From: Gloeophyllum trabeum ATCC 11539
Lineage: Eukaryota; Basidiomycota; Agaricomycetes; Gloeophyllales; Gloeophyllaceae
Direction: 5' to 3'
Length of the DNA: 41,901 bases
Assembly (NCBI RefSeq): GCF_000344685.1
Contig: NW_006920432.1
Coordinates: 1-41,901, forward strand
The notes under the pieces were generated by a model, which saw nothing but the letters and a program-made list of their open reading frames with translations, was not told the DNA's origin and did no database searches. Of the stretch, positions 32,658-41,901 are shown piece after piece (position 1 is the first letter of the stretch; every line of letters begins with the position of its first letter). The translations under genes and the position numbers were made by a program.

Positions 32658-32973
32658 TGTGGGGAGTACTTCCGCTTCGAATAAATGGCTTAGCCATTTA
32701 TTTCGCGGCCATTTGGAATAATTGGCTTTTGCATAATTGGCGAAGCCATTTGTCGGAAGTGGTGACTTCGTAACGAGCGTGTGCATGCTCCGTGAGGATA
32801 ACTTACATAAAAGCTGTATAGTCAGTAGTGTATAACCGCTCCCATAGTGTACTAGTACCCTACCGCGATTGCCTTGTACACAAGCATATCATACAGGCAA
32901 ACGCACACAAAAACTATTCTGTTGTTCTCTGAAGCTGAGCAAGACCGGAAACTTTGATACAATCGTGGTCACA
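32658..32973 (+). repeat. Probable 5' LTR of a Ty1/copia retrotransposon
   Basis: The segment begins TGTGGGGAGTACTTCC and a possible end GTGGTCACA at 32973 gives the TG...CA limits of an LTR (316 bp). It contains a palindromic AATAAATGGC/GCCATTTATT block at about 32680-32702 and a transcription-start-like TCATAC/TATAACC region at about 32830. A copia gag ORF starts 144 bp downstream. The 3' LTR was not found in the window, so the limits are tentative. Confidence 0.5.
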
Positions 32974-33117
32974 CCACCAAACTCGGGATCTCTTACTCGC
33001 CTCTCGGGGACTGATCTCATAAATCATCTCTTGATCTTTTGATTTGCCACCGGGGCTGAAGCCGGACACTGGGACTTTTGCCTGTTGGGTGGCTGAATAC
33101 CCTTCCGCGGGACTACT

Positions 33118-33456
33118 ATGATGTCGGACGCGAACAAGCTCAATACGCGCTTTGCGAAGCTAAACGATACAAACTATGGGACATGGGCAATCCGAATGGA
33201 GGCGATTATGATACGGATGGGGATGGATGAGGTGAAGGCGGGTGCGAAGCTGCAGGAGGTGGGCATGGCCATGGTGGCATTCGAGGCAAAGAAGTCCAAG
33301 CGCAACGCAAAGAAAATGCAAGAGGCGCGCGTCGAACTCATCCTCACTGTCGAAGATTCGCAGCTCGCTCACATGCGTTCGGCGGATCCGATGGACATTT
33401 GGATGATGCTTGCGCAAGTTCACCGTGCTCTTGGCTTCGCTCAGCCGATGCTGTAG
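33118..33456 (+). mobile_element. Ty1/copia gag fragment (truncated)
   Basis: A 112-codon ORF with MSDANKLNTRFAKLNDTNYG then TWAIRMEAIMIRMGMDEV is the gag N-terminus (DUF4219/UBN2 type) of a copia polyprotein. It stops at VHRALGFAQPML where a full gag would run on, and no protease, integrase or RT follows. A 13-bp direct repeat TAATGTATTAGAT (33460-33472 and 33525-33537) lies just after the break. Confidence 0.75.
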
Positions 33457-34246
33457 GATTAATGTATTAGATCCCCTTTGTTATCGTAAAGCCTTTTACA
33501 TTAAACAGCCTTTACAATCGTCTGTAATGTATTAGATTTCCAAGTACCCTATGCAGTGTCAGGCAGCTCTGCTGAGCTTGAATACGACAGCCCCGGCATC
33601 CCCGGCATGGAGATCCAAATCGAGATTTGATCTGAGCTGTTGCCAATAATAGGTGGGTAGCCATACCTGGCCCTGCAGGCCCCAGAAAAATATGGACAAA
33701 TACGGAAAAATCATAATATATTTCTTGGGACAGGCATCATAATGTCGGAGCTATACATAGCGTGGGAATGTGTCGAGAGTGCCACACATCACCCATTAGC
33801 AGCTCATATAAAATCAGGAAAAATGCGCAAAGGTCTGGGAAAAATCATGGAACCTGCTGTGGATGATGGCACACATGTGGCATCACTATATTACATCAGC
33901 ACATGCCAAATATGGCAGCAATTGATATGGGATACCTCCAGGATCTACATTTCAGCCTCTTTCCATATCTGGGGTTTATTTGTCCTGAATGTTGATGTTG
34001 TTACTAATTTAGCGATTAAAATAGTGCATAGGAATCGGGTGTGCTTGTCCTAATCATGTGTAGGTACCATGGGCTGTGCATTGCTGTACAAAAATTATTT
34101 GTGCCGCCAGCTCTGGGACAGTTTTTCGCATTTTCCCATACTATTACTATGCCACATTACTGGGCATTTGGGGACCTTACTCGGCCAATATAATGCTACA
34201 TGTTTGCATAAGACACCAAGAGATTCTGAGCAACAGGTGGCTAACT
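33457..34246. other. AT-rich interval without genes
   Basis: About 790 bp of AT-rich sequence between the gag fragment and the palindrome. It contains the 13-bp direct repeat noted with gag and, at 34118-34138, a 21-bp block whose reverse complement recurs exactly at 41258-41278. ORFs here (33742-34053, 34069-34254) have no recognisable family. Confidence 0.45.
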
Positions 34247-36307
34247 ACCGCTGATAGGCACTGACACACAACAGCCACCAAAGACCAAGGGGAAATAACC
34301 TAACACACCCAGCGGTATGGGTGGAGGCGGTCTGAGACAACTGGAGGGTATAAAATAGTTCGAGGGGGAGAGGGGGAGTAAGACAATGTAGCGTAGTCCA
34401 TAGGAAGACCTAGAAAAATAGACCAAAGTCTTGACGCCTGAAACAAATGCGAATCGAGGCTCCGGAGTATTTATCTCTGAAGAATCAACAATAAACAAAG
34501 GTCGCAAGCACCGACACCTAGTGTAAGATCATGCCCGCAGGGATAGAAATTGCTAGAGGGACTTGGTTAATTTTATTTCACTATGTAAATCTCATGGGGA
34601 CTAATATTTCAACAGCGGAGATAAATTAATCGACGAGTCAGGCCTATTGGCAAAGCTAGGATTGGTCGTAAATTGCTAAGTTCGACACTTTCGAACTTTG
34701 AGGGCCGCTGAGATGGTAACCCTGATACGCTGAGATGGCGAAGATCAAACTTGTTTTTACTTTACTTTACATCATACATTTTATACTACAGCAATGACCC
34801 TGCGACCGTCCAGAGATAAATAACAAATACTCGCCGCAACTCCCTTGACTGCTCAGCACCTGTCCACCGCTATACCATGCACCATACAACTCCCTAGTCC
34901 CTCCATATGCTCGTTCTAGCCCCTACAGGTTTTCCTGACACATTAGTGCTTATCCTGAGCCTTCCCATCATGCTGCGCGACATGCCAGTCACGTGCAAAT
35001 TAACTCCGGCTGCTTGCTGACTGATGCTGGCCTCATGGTTGTGGATTTACATCTGCAAGCTCGGTAATTTGAGGGAGATGAAGGCGAGGAAGTGCTGGAA
35101 GTTAGGCATGAGAATGACCCCCAACTAGCAGCCACCAGAGGTAATTCGTGTTGAAGTTGCGTCTTTGAGTCACTCCGGAGCGTCTGACCGCTGATAAGCC
35201 TCAGGATTGTCTGACCCCTGAAAACGCGGACTCAGCACATCGTACAAGCCCCCCGGAGCTTATCCGACACAGCCCTCATACGCCTCTAGGCTTCTATGGG
35301 CTCTAAAGAATTGCTCTATTTAGCTCCAGACTTCCTAGCATCCTCGAGGTGTACACGGACCCATTCCGCGATTTATCTCTGCAAACAGGAGCTCTGGAGT
35401 GACTTAACCAATGCGACTTCTAGATGAATTAGCTACGGGGCCGCGGGCACTTCTATCAAGGGGCGTTGTCCTCATGCCCACCCTCCAGCACTCACTCCCC
35501 CTCGTTTCCATCAAAATACCGAAGGTGCAGACGTATACGAGTCACCATGAGGTCAGCATCAGTCAGCAAGCAGCCGGAGGTAATTAGCACGTGACCAACA
35601 CATCGCACGGAGTGATGGGACTGCTTGGATCAGGTCGCGGAGCATCGAGGCGACCTATAGGGGCTGGGACGAGCAAGTAGGAGCGCAAGGGAGTCGTATG
35701 GTGCGTGGTATAACGGAGGCAAGTGCTGAGCAATCCTGTGGGTAGCGGCATTTATTTGTTATTTATCTCCGGACGGTCGCAAAGCCATTCCTGTAGTATA
35801 AATTGTACAAAGTAGCATACAGAAAAACAAGTTTTGCACTTCACCATCTCAGAGAATTAGCGTTACGATCTCAGCGACCCGAGAAGTTCGAAAGCGCCGA
35901 ACTTAGCGAATTATAACCGATCCTAGCTTTGCCAATAGGCCTGACTCGTCGAGTGATTTATCTCCGCCGTCGGTTTAATTATCTCCAGTGCGTCCTACAT
36001 TGCGAAATAAATTAACCAAGTCTCTCTAGCAATTTCTACCCCTGCAAGCACGATCCTATGACAGGTGTCGTTTCTTGCGACTTTGATTGCAACTCTTCGG
36101 AGATAAATACTCCAGAGCGTCAACTAGCATTTGTTTTATTTTTCTAGGTTTTCCTACGGACTACCCTACGACATCTTACTCCTCCTTCCCCCTCGAACTA
36201 TTAAAATACCCCTCAGTTGTCTCGGACTGCCTTCACCCATATCACGGGGTCTAGGTTTATTTTCTTTTGGTCCTTGGTGATTGTTGTGTGTCAGTGCATA
36301 TCACTGC
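34247..36307. mobile_element. 2-kb imperfect palindrome (foldback-like element)
   Basis: The right half reads as the reverse complement of the left half almost to the centre (about 35.28 kb), roughly 80-85% identical in the windows compared by eye. Outer ends: GATAGGCACTGACACACAAC on the left matches GATATGCACTGACACACAAC on the reverse of the right. Inner matches include TAGTTCGAGGGGG and CTCCGGCTGCTTGCTGACTG. Seven GAGATAAAT copies lie inside. GCTAA at 34240-34244 and 36311-36315 might be a 5-bp duplication, but a few unaligned bases separate it from the arms. No transposase is present. A non-autonomous foldback element or an inverted duplication are both possible. Confidence 0.7.
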
Positions 36308-36595
36308 GGAGCTAAATCATTGTAGGAATTTGCGCTTGCCTCAAGGATGCTAGAATGTCCAGATTTAAATCGAACCATTGTTGTTAGTCCGTCGCATCCT
36401 AACAGCATGTGAGAAATGTGTTGAATAGACTCTGTAGGGCATAGAGGAAGCATTGATTCCATGATTTCGGGGGTCAGACAATCGTGGAGGCTTATCACCT
36501 CCCCCTGACTGAAATCTGGACTGTCCTCAGTCTCTGCGGTGCGACCTGTAGATAAAAAGGACCCCCATCGTCCTCGGAGTTCATTATCCACTACC

Positions 36596-37522
36596 ATGTC
36601 TGCCCAGTCAACTCAGCCTTTTACTGCTACCCACTTGACCAATGCCTTGAAGGGGTTGGCCGCTTGTCACGCCAATGGCGAGTCCGCGGAAGGCCTTATT
36701 GTTGAGGTGGAGACATATATGGTACGTCCGATCCTAAATTGCTCCGAGTGGATGGAGCTGACTGTCTTATTTCAGCTGCATTTCATTGAGCAGAGCAGCG
36801 ACATGGTCTCCACCTGCATGAGCACTGTGCTGCTCGCGAAGATCCATCTTCCTTCTGCGGTGTTGGAGGGCCTGTACACCCTTTCCCTTGATGAGGGGCA
36901 TGGTATGCATGTTTTCCGGTTCAATCTGACTTTCCCTACAGCTCCCGCGACTGCTATGATGAGCCCCACGGCTACCTCTGTTCCTGCAATAACTTCAGCT
37001 CTGGGTTGGACTCGCACGGCTTCCAAGCGAGTGCACAAGGAGGCTGTATTGCCTGAGAAGGCTGTGGAGGATGACACTCAGCCCAAGCCTCATGGGTGTG
37101 GTCGCCCCAAGGGTACAACCAAGGTGCAGTATGGGGAGGTGCAAACAGCAGTAAGTGTATTCCTCATACGATTGCTGGTAAAACTCTGGAGCTAAATAAG
37201 TCATAGTGCCGGGGTTGTATGGAGCAAAAGCTCCAGTGCCATGTGCCGATTTCAGGACAGGCAGAGGTGGGCGAGGAGTGTGCGCAGAAGAAAACTTGGT
37301 GCAGCTTTGCCGATGGGAGGGGGTTGCGGGCTGAGAGTAGTGAGGAGGTGGAAGAGGTGAATGAGGCGCTGGTTGGGCAACAGTGGTCCGGCCCTAAAAA
37401 GCCACAACTGATAATGGAAGACATAACTAGTAAGTGTTGATGACTTAATTCCACCCGAGTGTCAAATTATTCCAGAAGTTGAGGTGCCTCTGCCCTGTCA
37501 TGTACAGCATTACCAAAAATGA
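36596..37522 (+). CDS. Hypothetical protein with AT-hook and Cys-pair motif
   Basis: Proposed exons 36596-36721, 36776-37150, 37207-37429 and 37476-37522; the first intron (54 bp) is a multiple of three and so reads through. A possible extra 39-bp intron (36903-36941) is too short to accept confidently. The product starts MSAQSTQPFTATHLTNALKG with a helical N-terminus, then a Ser/Thr/Ala linker, an AT-hook core GRPKG in HGCGRPKGTTK, and across the next exon junction CRGCMEQKLQC with a later CAQKKTWC, resembling a degenerate paired-Cys zinc-binding region. Consistent phases and an ATAAAAAGG motif 44 bp upstream argue for a gene. I do not recognise a named family; it resembles multicopy basidiomycete hypothetical proteins with Cys-pair motifs. 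Confidence 0.55.
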
Positions 37523-40500
37523 TAATTCTGGGTTGCTCAGTGCCCACAGCAAGATTTGAACTAGGGACAGTCAGGTGAGACATGGAGTTACTGGTACATT
37601 GTATCATACAATAAATAGACACTATAACCACTCTGCCAGAGAGTCTATGTTAAGTGGGTGACTGCACGTAATATATCTAGGTAGCAATCCAGGACTTTCC
37701 GGTCCCCATGCTCCATGTGTGCACAGAAATAAATATTTAAGTAATATACAGTAGCCAGGAGAAAAAGTGCAAGACAGGAACATTGAAACATTAGTCCCTA
37801 TAGTGAAAGGGCCTGCCATGGCCATGTCCCTCACTTGCCATATAGGGAATGCGTGGGAAGGCCGTTGCCATTGGCTGGCAAGGCTGTGGTAATGTCAGTC
37901 CCTTGGAAGGCACTTTCTGAATTTGCGACAGGACCCGCCGGTTGCAGCACTGAAGAGTAATCATTTACCCTTGTGAACAGAACAGGTTCACATCACCATC
38001 TCTTCCTTATGGACTATAATGGCACACCAGTTCTTTTGTTCCACTCCAACTATCATCAAGGTGCACAGCAGACAAACCTTATGAAGAAGATATGGAGGGT
38101 TTTTCCTCAGTAGCTGCTACCTGTTTTATACATCCTTCTTCATCTAATCCAACCCATGGAGTGCCTCCTTGCCACAGAATATGTTATCAAGGCTGATCAG
38201 ATTCCCAAGAATCAAGCAGTGTCTAACTACGGGACATACCTCTGAGTCACAAGGGGGCAATGCTGGGACACAGATATCATGTCAGATAGCATCAAGGCCT
38301 TCTTTTGACCTACTTAAACTGCCCCATTGGGATCCATCTCTATTGACATCTTGGGATATTCCTCCAGTGGCAGGAGCTCACAAGAAACATTAGCATTGCA
38401 GACAAGAGCCTGGTCATGATGGCTGAGCTGATGACAGGGCATACAGAGAAAACTGGGGAGATGGTATATGCCTGGATGATAAGGACTAGGAGTGCAATTC
38501 AGGGCACCCAAGACTTGCACATCAAGATTTGCCTTTCTCTGCAGCAGGCATGGGGAGTAACACCTCCTCCCATAGTGAATAATTATGCCACTTGATATTG
38601 GTAAGCATACACAATATATTATACCCTGGAATCCCCATGAAATGCTGAAGCAGCTGCCCCTTCAATGTTGGCAGTCATGGAGGATGGGTACTCTCAGCAG
38701 CAGTATCAGCCTTCAAGGTCAGGAGTTGCATGATGCCGGGTGCGGTGAAAGGTTAATTGACTTGATTGCTCATTTGCCCCATCATGAGCATGGTCTTGAA
38801 TTTTTGTATGTTCTTGTGATGATCAATTCTTGTGTCTTTCTTGCATACGGTCTTGTAATCACAACCACTTCCTCTACCAAGAATTGGGATGCATACTATC
38901 ATTCCAAGTTCAATGGACTCTGTAATGTACGACAGGAATGGACATATAGTAATTGTATAATGGTAACATGAGGCTTATGTGGTTTTACGGCAGAAGAGTG
39001 ATTTTTCAGGGTATGCAACACGCATGAGAGGACATCAGAAGAATCAATCATCCACCCTGAGCTGCAGGTCCTCCAGGCTCAATGGGGGTGTGAGAATATT
39101 CTCATATAGTCTTATGATGCTCTTGTATACACAAGGGCAATGGGGAAGAGCATGTAACTTGTGCAACAGGATACAAAGGAATAGCCATATTTGAGTGCAG
39201 CAGCAGGTGGGATATGGCAATTGGAGGTGGGGCTGTACATGTAATTGAAGGAACATGTGAGGACATCTAGTCCATGTGTTCTCTTTCTGGTTTCATCCTT
39301 CTTCCTCTCTTGCTCACCTTGCTTCGTCAATACCCCACTGCACAAAGCAATCCTACGTCCATTGTTAATGCTCTCAAGCTGAATGCATTGACAACAAGTC
39401 ATCGAGGGATGTGCATTTATTGTGCACATCCCAATAGTATACACATCATAACTGCTCACTCCTGTGTTGGTATTCCCAGTGAGTCCTACTCAAACAATGG
39501 CTGTAAGCAGTAGTGTGAGAAGACGGGATAGGCCTTATAATTGGGGAGATGTCAAGGATTCAGGTAGGCAAGTCTGCTTCATGAAATACACCCAACCTTG
39601 TCTCCCCTTGACTGGACACACCACCTGCCGAACACAGCATGCTGGACAACGGGAAAACCCCATTTCATTAGTGAACCCAAAAATATTGTTTTTAGATCTG
39701 ATCTACTTCAATGACTTGAGGTGACATCAAAGGACTACAAATCACAGAGAGGCATTGACATGTGGCCCAGTTATCTCAAGACAACTAGGTAGGACATTGC
39801 TTCCTAACACCAAGCACATACCCATGCCGATACCTGCACTCAACCCATGGTTGGGTATGGGTACAAGTCAGGTCACAGGTTTCAGCTATGACAACACATC
39901 TGGCAGTGGATTTTTTAGACTCAGCTGGTCATGCTACATCAGGGCACTACCCATACCTGTACCCGCAAACTGCATGGGTTCTTTGAACCTATGCTTTTCA
40001 CTACTGACTGCACCCATGTCCACTTATGACTTGGGACCATAGCTGAGGACCCTAAAACTACTCATAACGGCAAAATCAGTCTGAGAATTTTTTCGAAATT
40101 TAAATTACTCTCAATGGACTATTTTGTGCCCTGGGATGCTGCTTAACTGCTTTGGAATGATGCAGATAACCATAGAAAATTGGTATTCTGGGTATTCTGG
40201 CAAGCCAGTGGTTGCTCAGGTAGGATTATGTAATGCATAACATACCAAATATGGTAAGTGGCAAAATTGAATCTGACTCGAAAATATATCTCCCCCAATT
40301 TTGAGAATTTTGAGAATCCCTCTTGTAGACTTGTGCCTTTCATGAAAAGGAGTGTTTCTACAAGAAGGATAAGAAAAAGAGGTAAATTTGAGTCTTCCAT
40401 ATCAGTTGTACAAAAGTGGTGGTAACTAGCTGGCCCACACCATAGGTAAATTATTTGTACATAGGGTCCTCTGGGCTCCCAGAGCGAGTAGTTGAGCTGT

Positions 40501-40696
40501 AGTACTTTATCATAGCCTCCTGTCTGATATTGTTTATGATACCACTTCTGGATGGCTACCTGGCATATACTGCCTCTACAGCAGGTATTGTACATGTCTC
40601 AGATTAGGCACCTGCAACTTCATGGCCCAGTGTGCTGTGCAGCTATCAGCTTTCAATAGCTGAATTGGAAGGTCAGAGTCTATAATTGTGTCCATC
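37523..40696. other. AT-rich gene-free interval
   Basis: 3.2 kb with no supported gene. It holds a tRNA-like segment (listed separately), short hairpins such as GCATGGGTTC/GAACCTATGC at 39968-39990, and repeated ACCCATACC-type blocks at about 39810-39990. ORFs such as 38585-38971 have no domain. Confidence 0.5.
37553..37638 (-). other. tRNA-like sequence (Pol III A and B boxes), likely SINE
   Basis: On the minus strand an exact A-box TGGCAGAGTGG (37638-37628) is followed about 65-70 bp later by a B-box-like GTTCAAATC (37561-37553). The spacing is somewhat long for a tRNA, closer to a leucine- or serine-type tRNA with an insertion. No terminator run was identified, and stems were not fully paired. 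A tRNA-derived SINE head is the simplest reading. Confidence 0.4.
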
Positions 40697-41793
40697 ACCT
40701 TTGGTTGTTAACAATATCATGGCAAGACCATGTCAGGCCCTGTATTGGCTTGTCATGGATCCAGGGTACAAATTGTTATGGGGTTGTGGGGGTATTGTAG
40801 TGGGTTCAGTCAGGGGGCTGTAGGGGCATTGTAGGGGGGTTTGTAGGTCCATGTGGGTGGATTGTGGGTGGATTGTAGGGGTATTGTGGGGGTATTGTAG
40901 CTTTGTAGGGTGGATTCTAGTGGGTTTGTAGGTTCATTGTAGGGGTATTGCAGGTGGATTGTAGGGTTATGTTCCGGGGTGCAGCTGAGACTGCATTACT
41001 ATAGATCCGTGTTTATTGGGCTGTGTGTTATACTGATTGTTGTGAGTTGTTTGTATCCTAAATTAGACATTAGGGTGGGTATAGTGACTGTCGGAAGCAG
41101 AAGTGGTGGCTGGGGTGAGGCTGCAGGAGGGGTACAAGCCAAAAGTGATAGCTGGCTAGTGTCTGGTTGGACTCTTTTGGGCTCCTAAGTAAACCTGTAG
41201 CCATATATGGGGTGACCACAATCCCAGAAGGGCATATCGTGAAATCAAGTATTGATGTGGGAAAATGCGAAAAACTGTTTTGGAGCCGGTGGTGAAAAAA
41301 CTTCCTTGTGGCCATCAAATAGTATTAGTAATGCAGATATCATTTGTAATGATCCCACACTCATACCTAAAATGGTCCCACAGAAAATCTACAATCATCA
41401 TACAATACCCCCACAACACTCAACAATCTCACTACAATGCCCCAAGGATCCTCCACAATCCTGCTAAAATGCCCCAACAACCCTGCACAACAGGTCCACA
41501 ATACCCCCAGAATCCATGTTACAAACCTAGAATGCTTTACAACATACCTACAATCATGCTACAATGCCCCCACAAGTCACCCTACAAAGCTACAATACCC
41601 CCACAATACCCCTACAATCCACCCACAATCCACCCACATGGACCTACAAACCCCCCTACAATGCCCCTACAGCCCCCTGACTGAACCCACTACAATACCC
41701 CCACAACCCCATAACAATTTGTACCCTGGATCCATGACAAGCCAATACAGGGCCTGACATGGTCTTGCCATGATATTGTTAACAACCAAAGGT
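40697..41793. mobile_element. 1.1-kb element with perfect 216-bp terminal inverted repeats
   Basis: Positions 40697-40912 and 41578-41793 are exact reverse complements, 216 of 216 bases as I aligned them, starting ACCTTTGGTTGTTAAC. The spacer is 665 bp. The arms and right-hand spacer are built from degenerate units of the type GGGGTATTGTGG/TAC-AATACCCCCAC, which create spurious ORFs (41265-41684, 41437-41757). There is no transposase. The identity of the arms indicates a recent origin or active homogenisation; a target duplication is not evident. Confidence 0.75.
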
Positions 41794-41901
41794 AATTACT
41801 AGTGTCTACACGAATATGAGTGAGCACGCAGCAGCTTTGGATTGGATTGGAACAGAAGCTAAAGAATAGGTGCACATACCAACTGAATCCTCCATAGGCA
41901 C

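Noticed and set aside
36903..36941. 39-bp intron within the AT-hook gene
   Set aside because: Length is below normal for this window and it is a multiple of three, so reading through is equally possible.
41265..41757. Pro/Thr/Asn-rich ORFs near the right end
   Set aside because: They are translations of the degenerate AATACCCCCAC repeats within the 216-bp-arm element and exist in overlapping frames.
1..41901. CRISPR arrays, biosynthetic gene cluster or prophage-like system
   Set aside because: The window is eukaryotic; no regularly spaced direct repeats were seen, and the genes belong to unrelated pathways.

Overview
The window looks like nuclear DNA of a filamentous basidiomycete, most likely an Agaricomycete (possibly Polyporales, not provable here). 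The evidence is compact multi-exon genes with many phase-consistent introns of about 50-75 bp, GC-rich coding DNA, and protein families typical of these fungi. I joined exons by reading splice sites by eye; for every gene model called complete the summed exon length is a multiple of three and ends at a stop.

Left half (1-18 kb), gene-dense: the 3' part of a large DUF3684 (Hsp90-like ATPase type) gene with an HExxH-bearing C-terminus (1-4296, +); histidinol-phosphatase HIS2 (4737-5823, +); an unresolved stretch with coding-like segments (about 6.2-7.2 kb); a 75-aa Cys-rich protein (7443-7778, +); the uracil-catabolism protein URC4 (8095-9733, +); and, convergent with it, a 13-exon sucrose-transporter-like permease (9884-12526, -). 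Then come an inverted-repeat element holding a tRNA-like sequence, a cytochrome P450 pseudogene with at least six lesions (13939-16048, +) and a secreted pepsin-type aspartic protease (16467-17963, -).

Middle (18-24.7 kb): gene-poor and AT-richer. It holds a hAT-like miniature element with an exact 8-bp target duplication (20868-21386) and a TA-flanked mariner-like inverted-repeat element (21696-22665) that contains a heat-shock-element-like array.

Second gene cluster (24.7-32.5 kb): a divergent pair of small proteins sharing a 142-bp promoter (24700-25217, - and 25360-25613, +); a low-complexity Asn/Pro-rich protein (26084-27203, +); CTP-dependent diacylglycerol kinase DGK1 (27557-28787, -); and the F-box/Sec10-like recyclin RCY1 with a C-terminal CAAX box (28998-32466, -). 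DGK1 and RCY1 are both membrane-lipid and trafficking housekeeping genes.

Right end (32.6-41.9 kb), transposon-dominated: a truncated Ty1/copia LTR plus gag fragment; a 2-kb imperfect palindrome (foldback-like element, 34247-36307) carrying seven copies of a GAGATAAAT motif; a spliced ORF with an AT-hook and a Cys-pair motif right next to it (36596-37522); a tRNA-like SINE head; and a 1.1-kb element with perfect 216-bp inverted arms (40697-41793). The palindrome with its neighbouring DNA-binding-like ORF and the perfect-arm element are the best candidates for something undescribed. Apart from the transposon islands the genes are unrelated in function; I see no operon-like or biosynthetic cluster.
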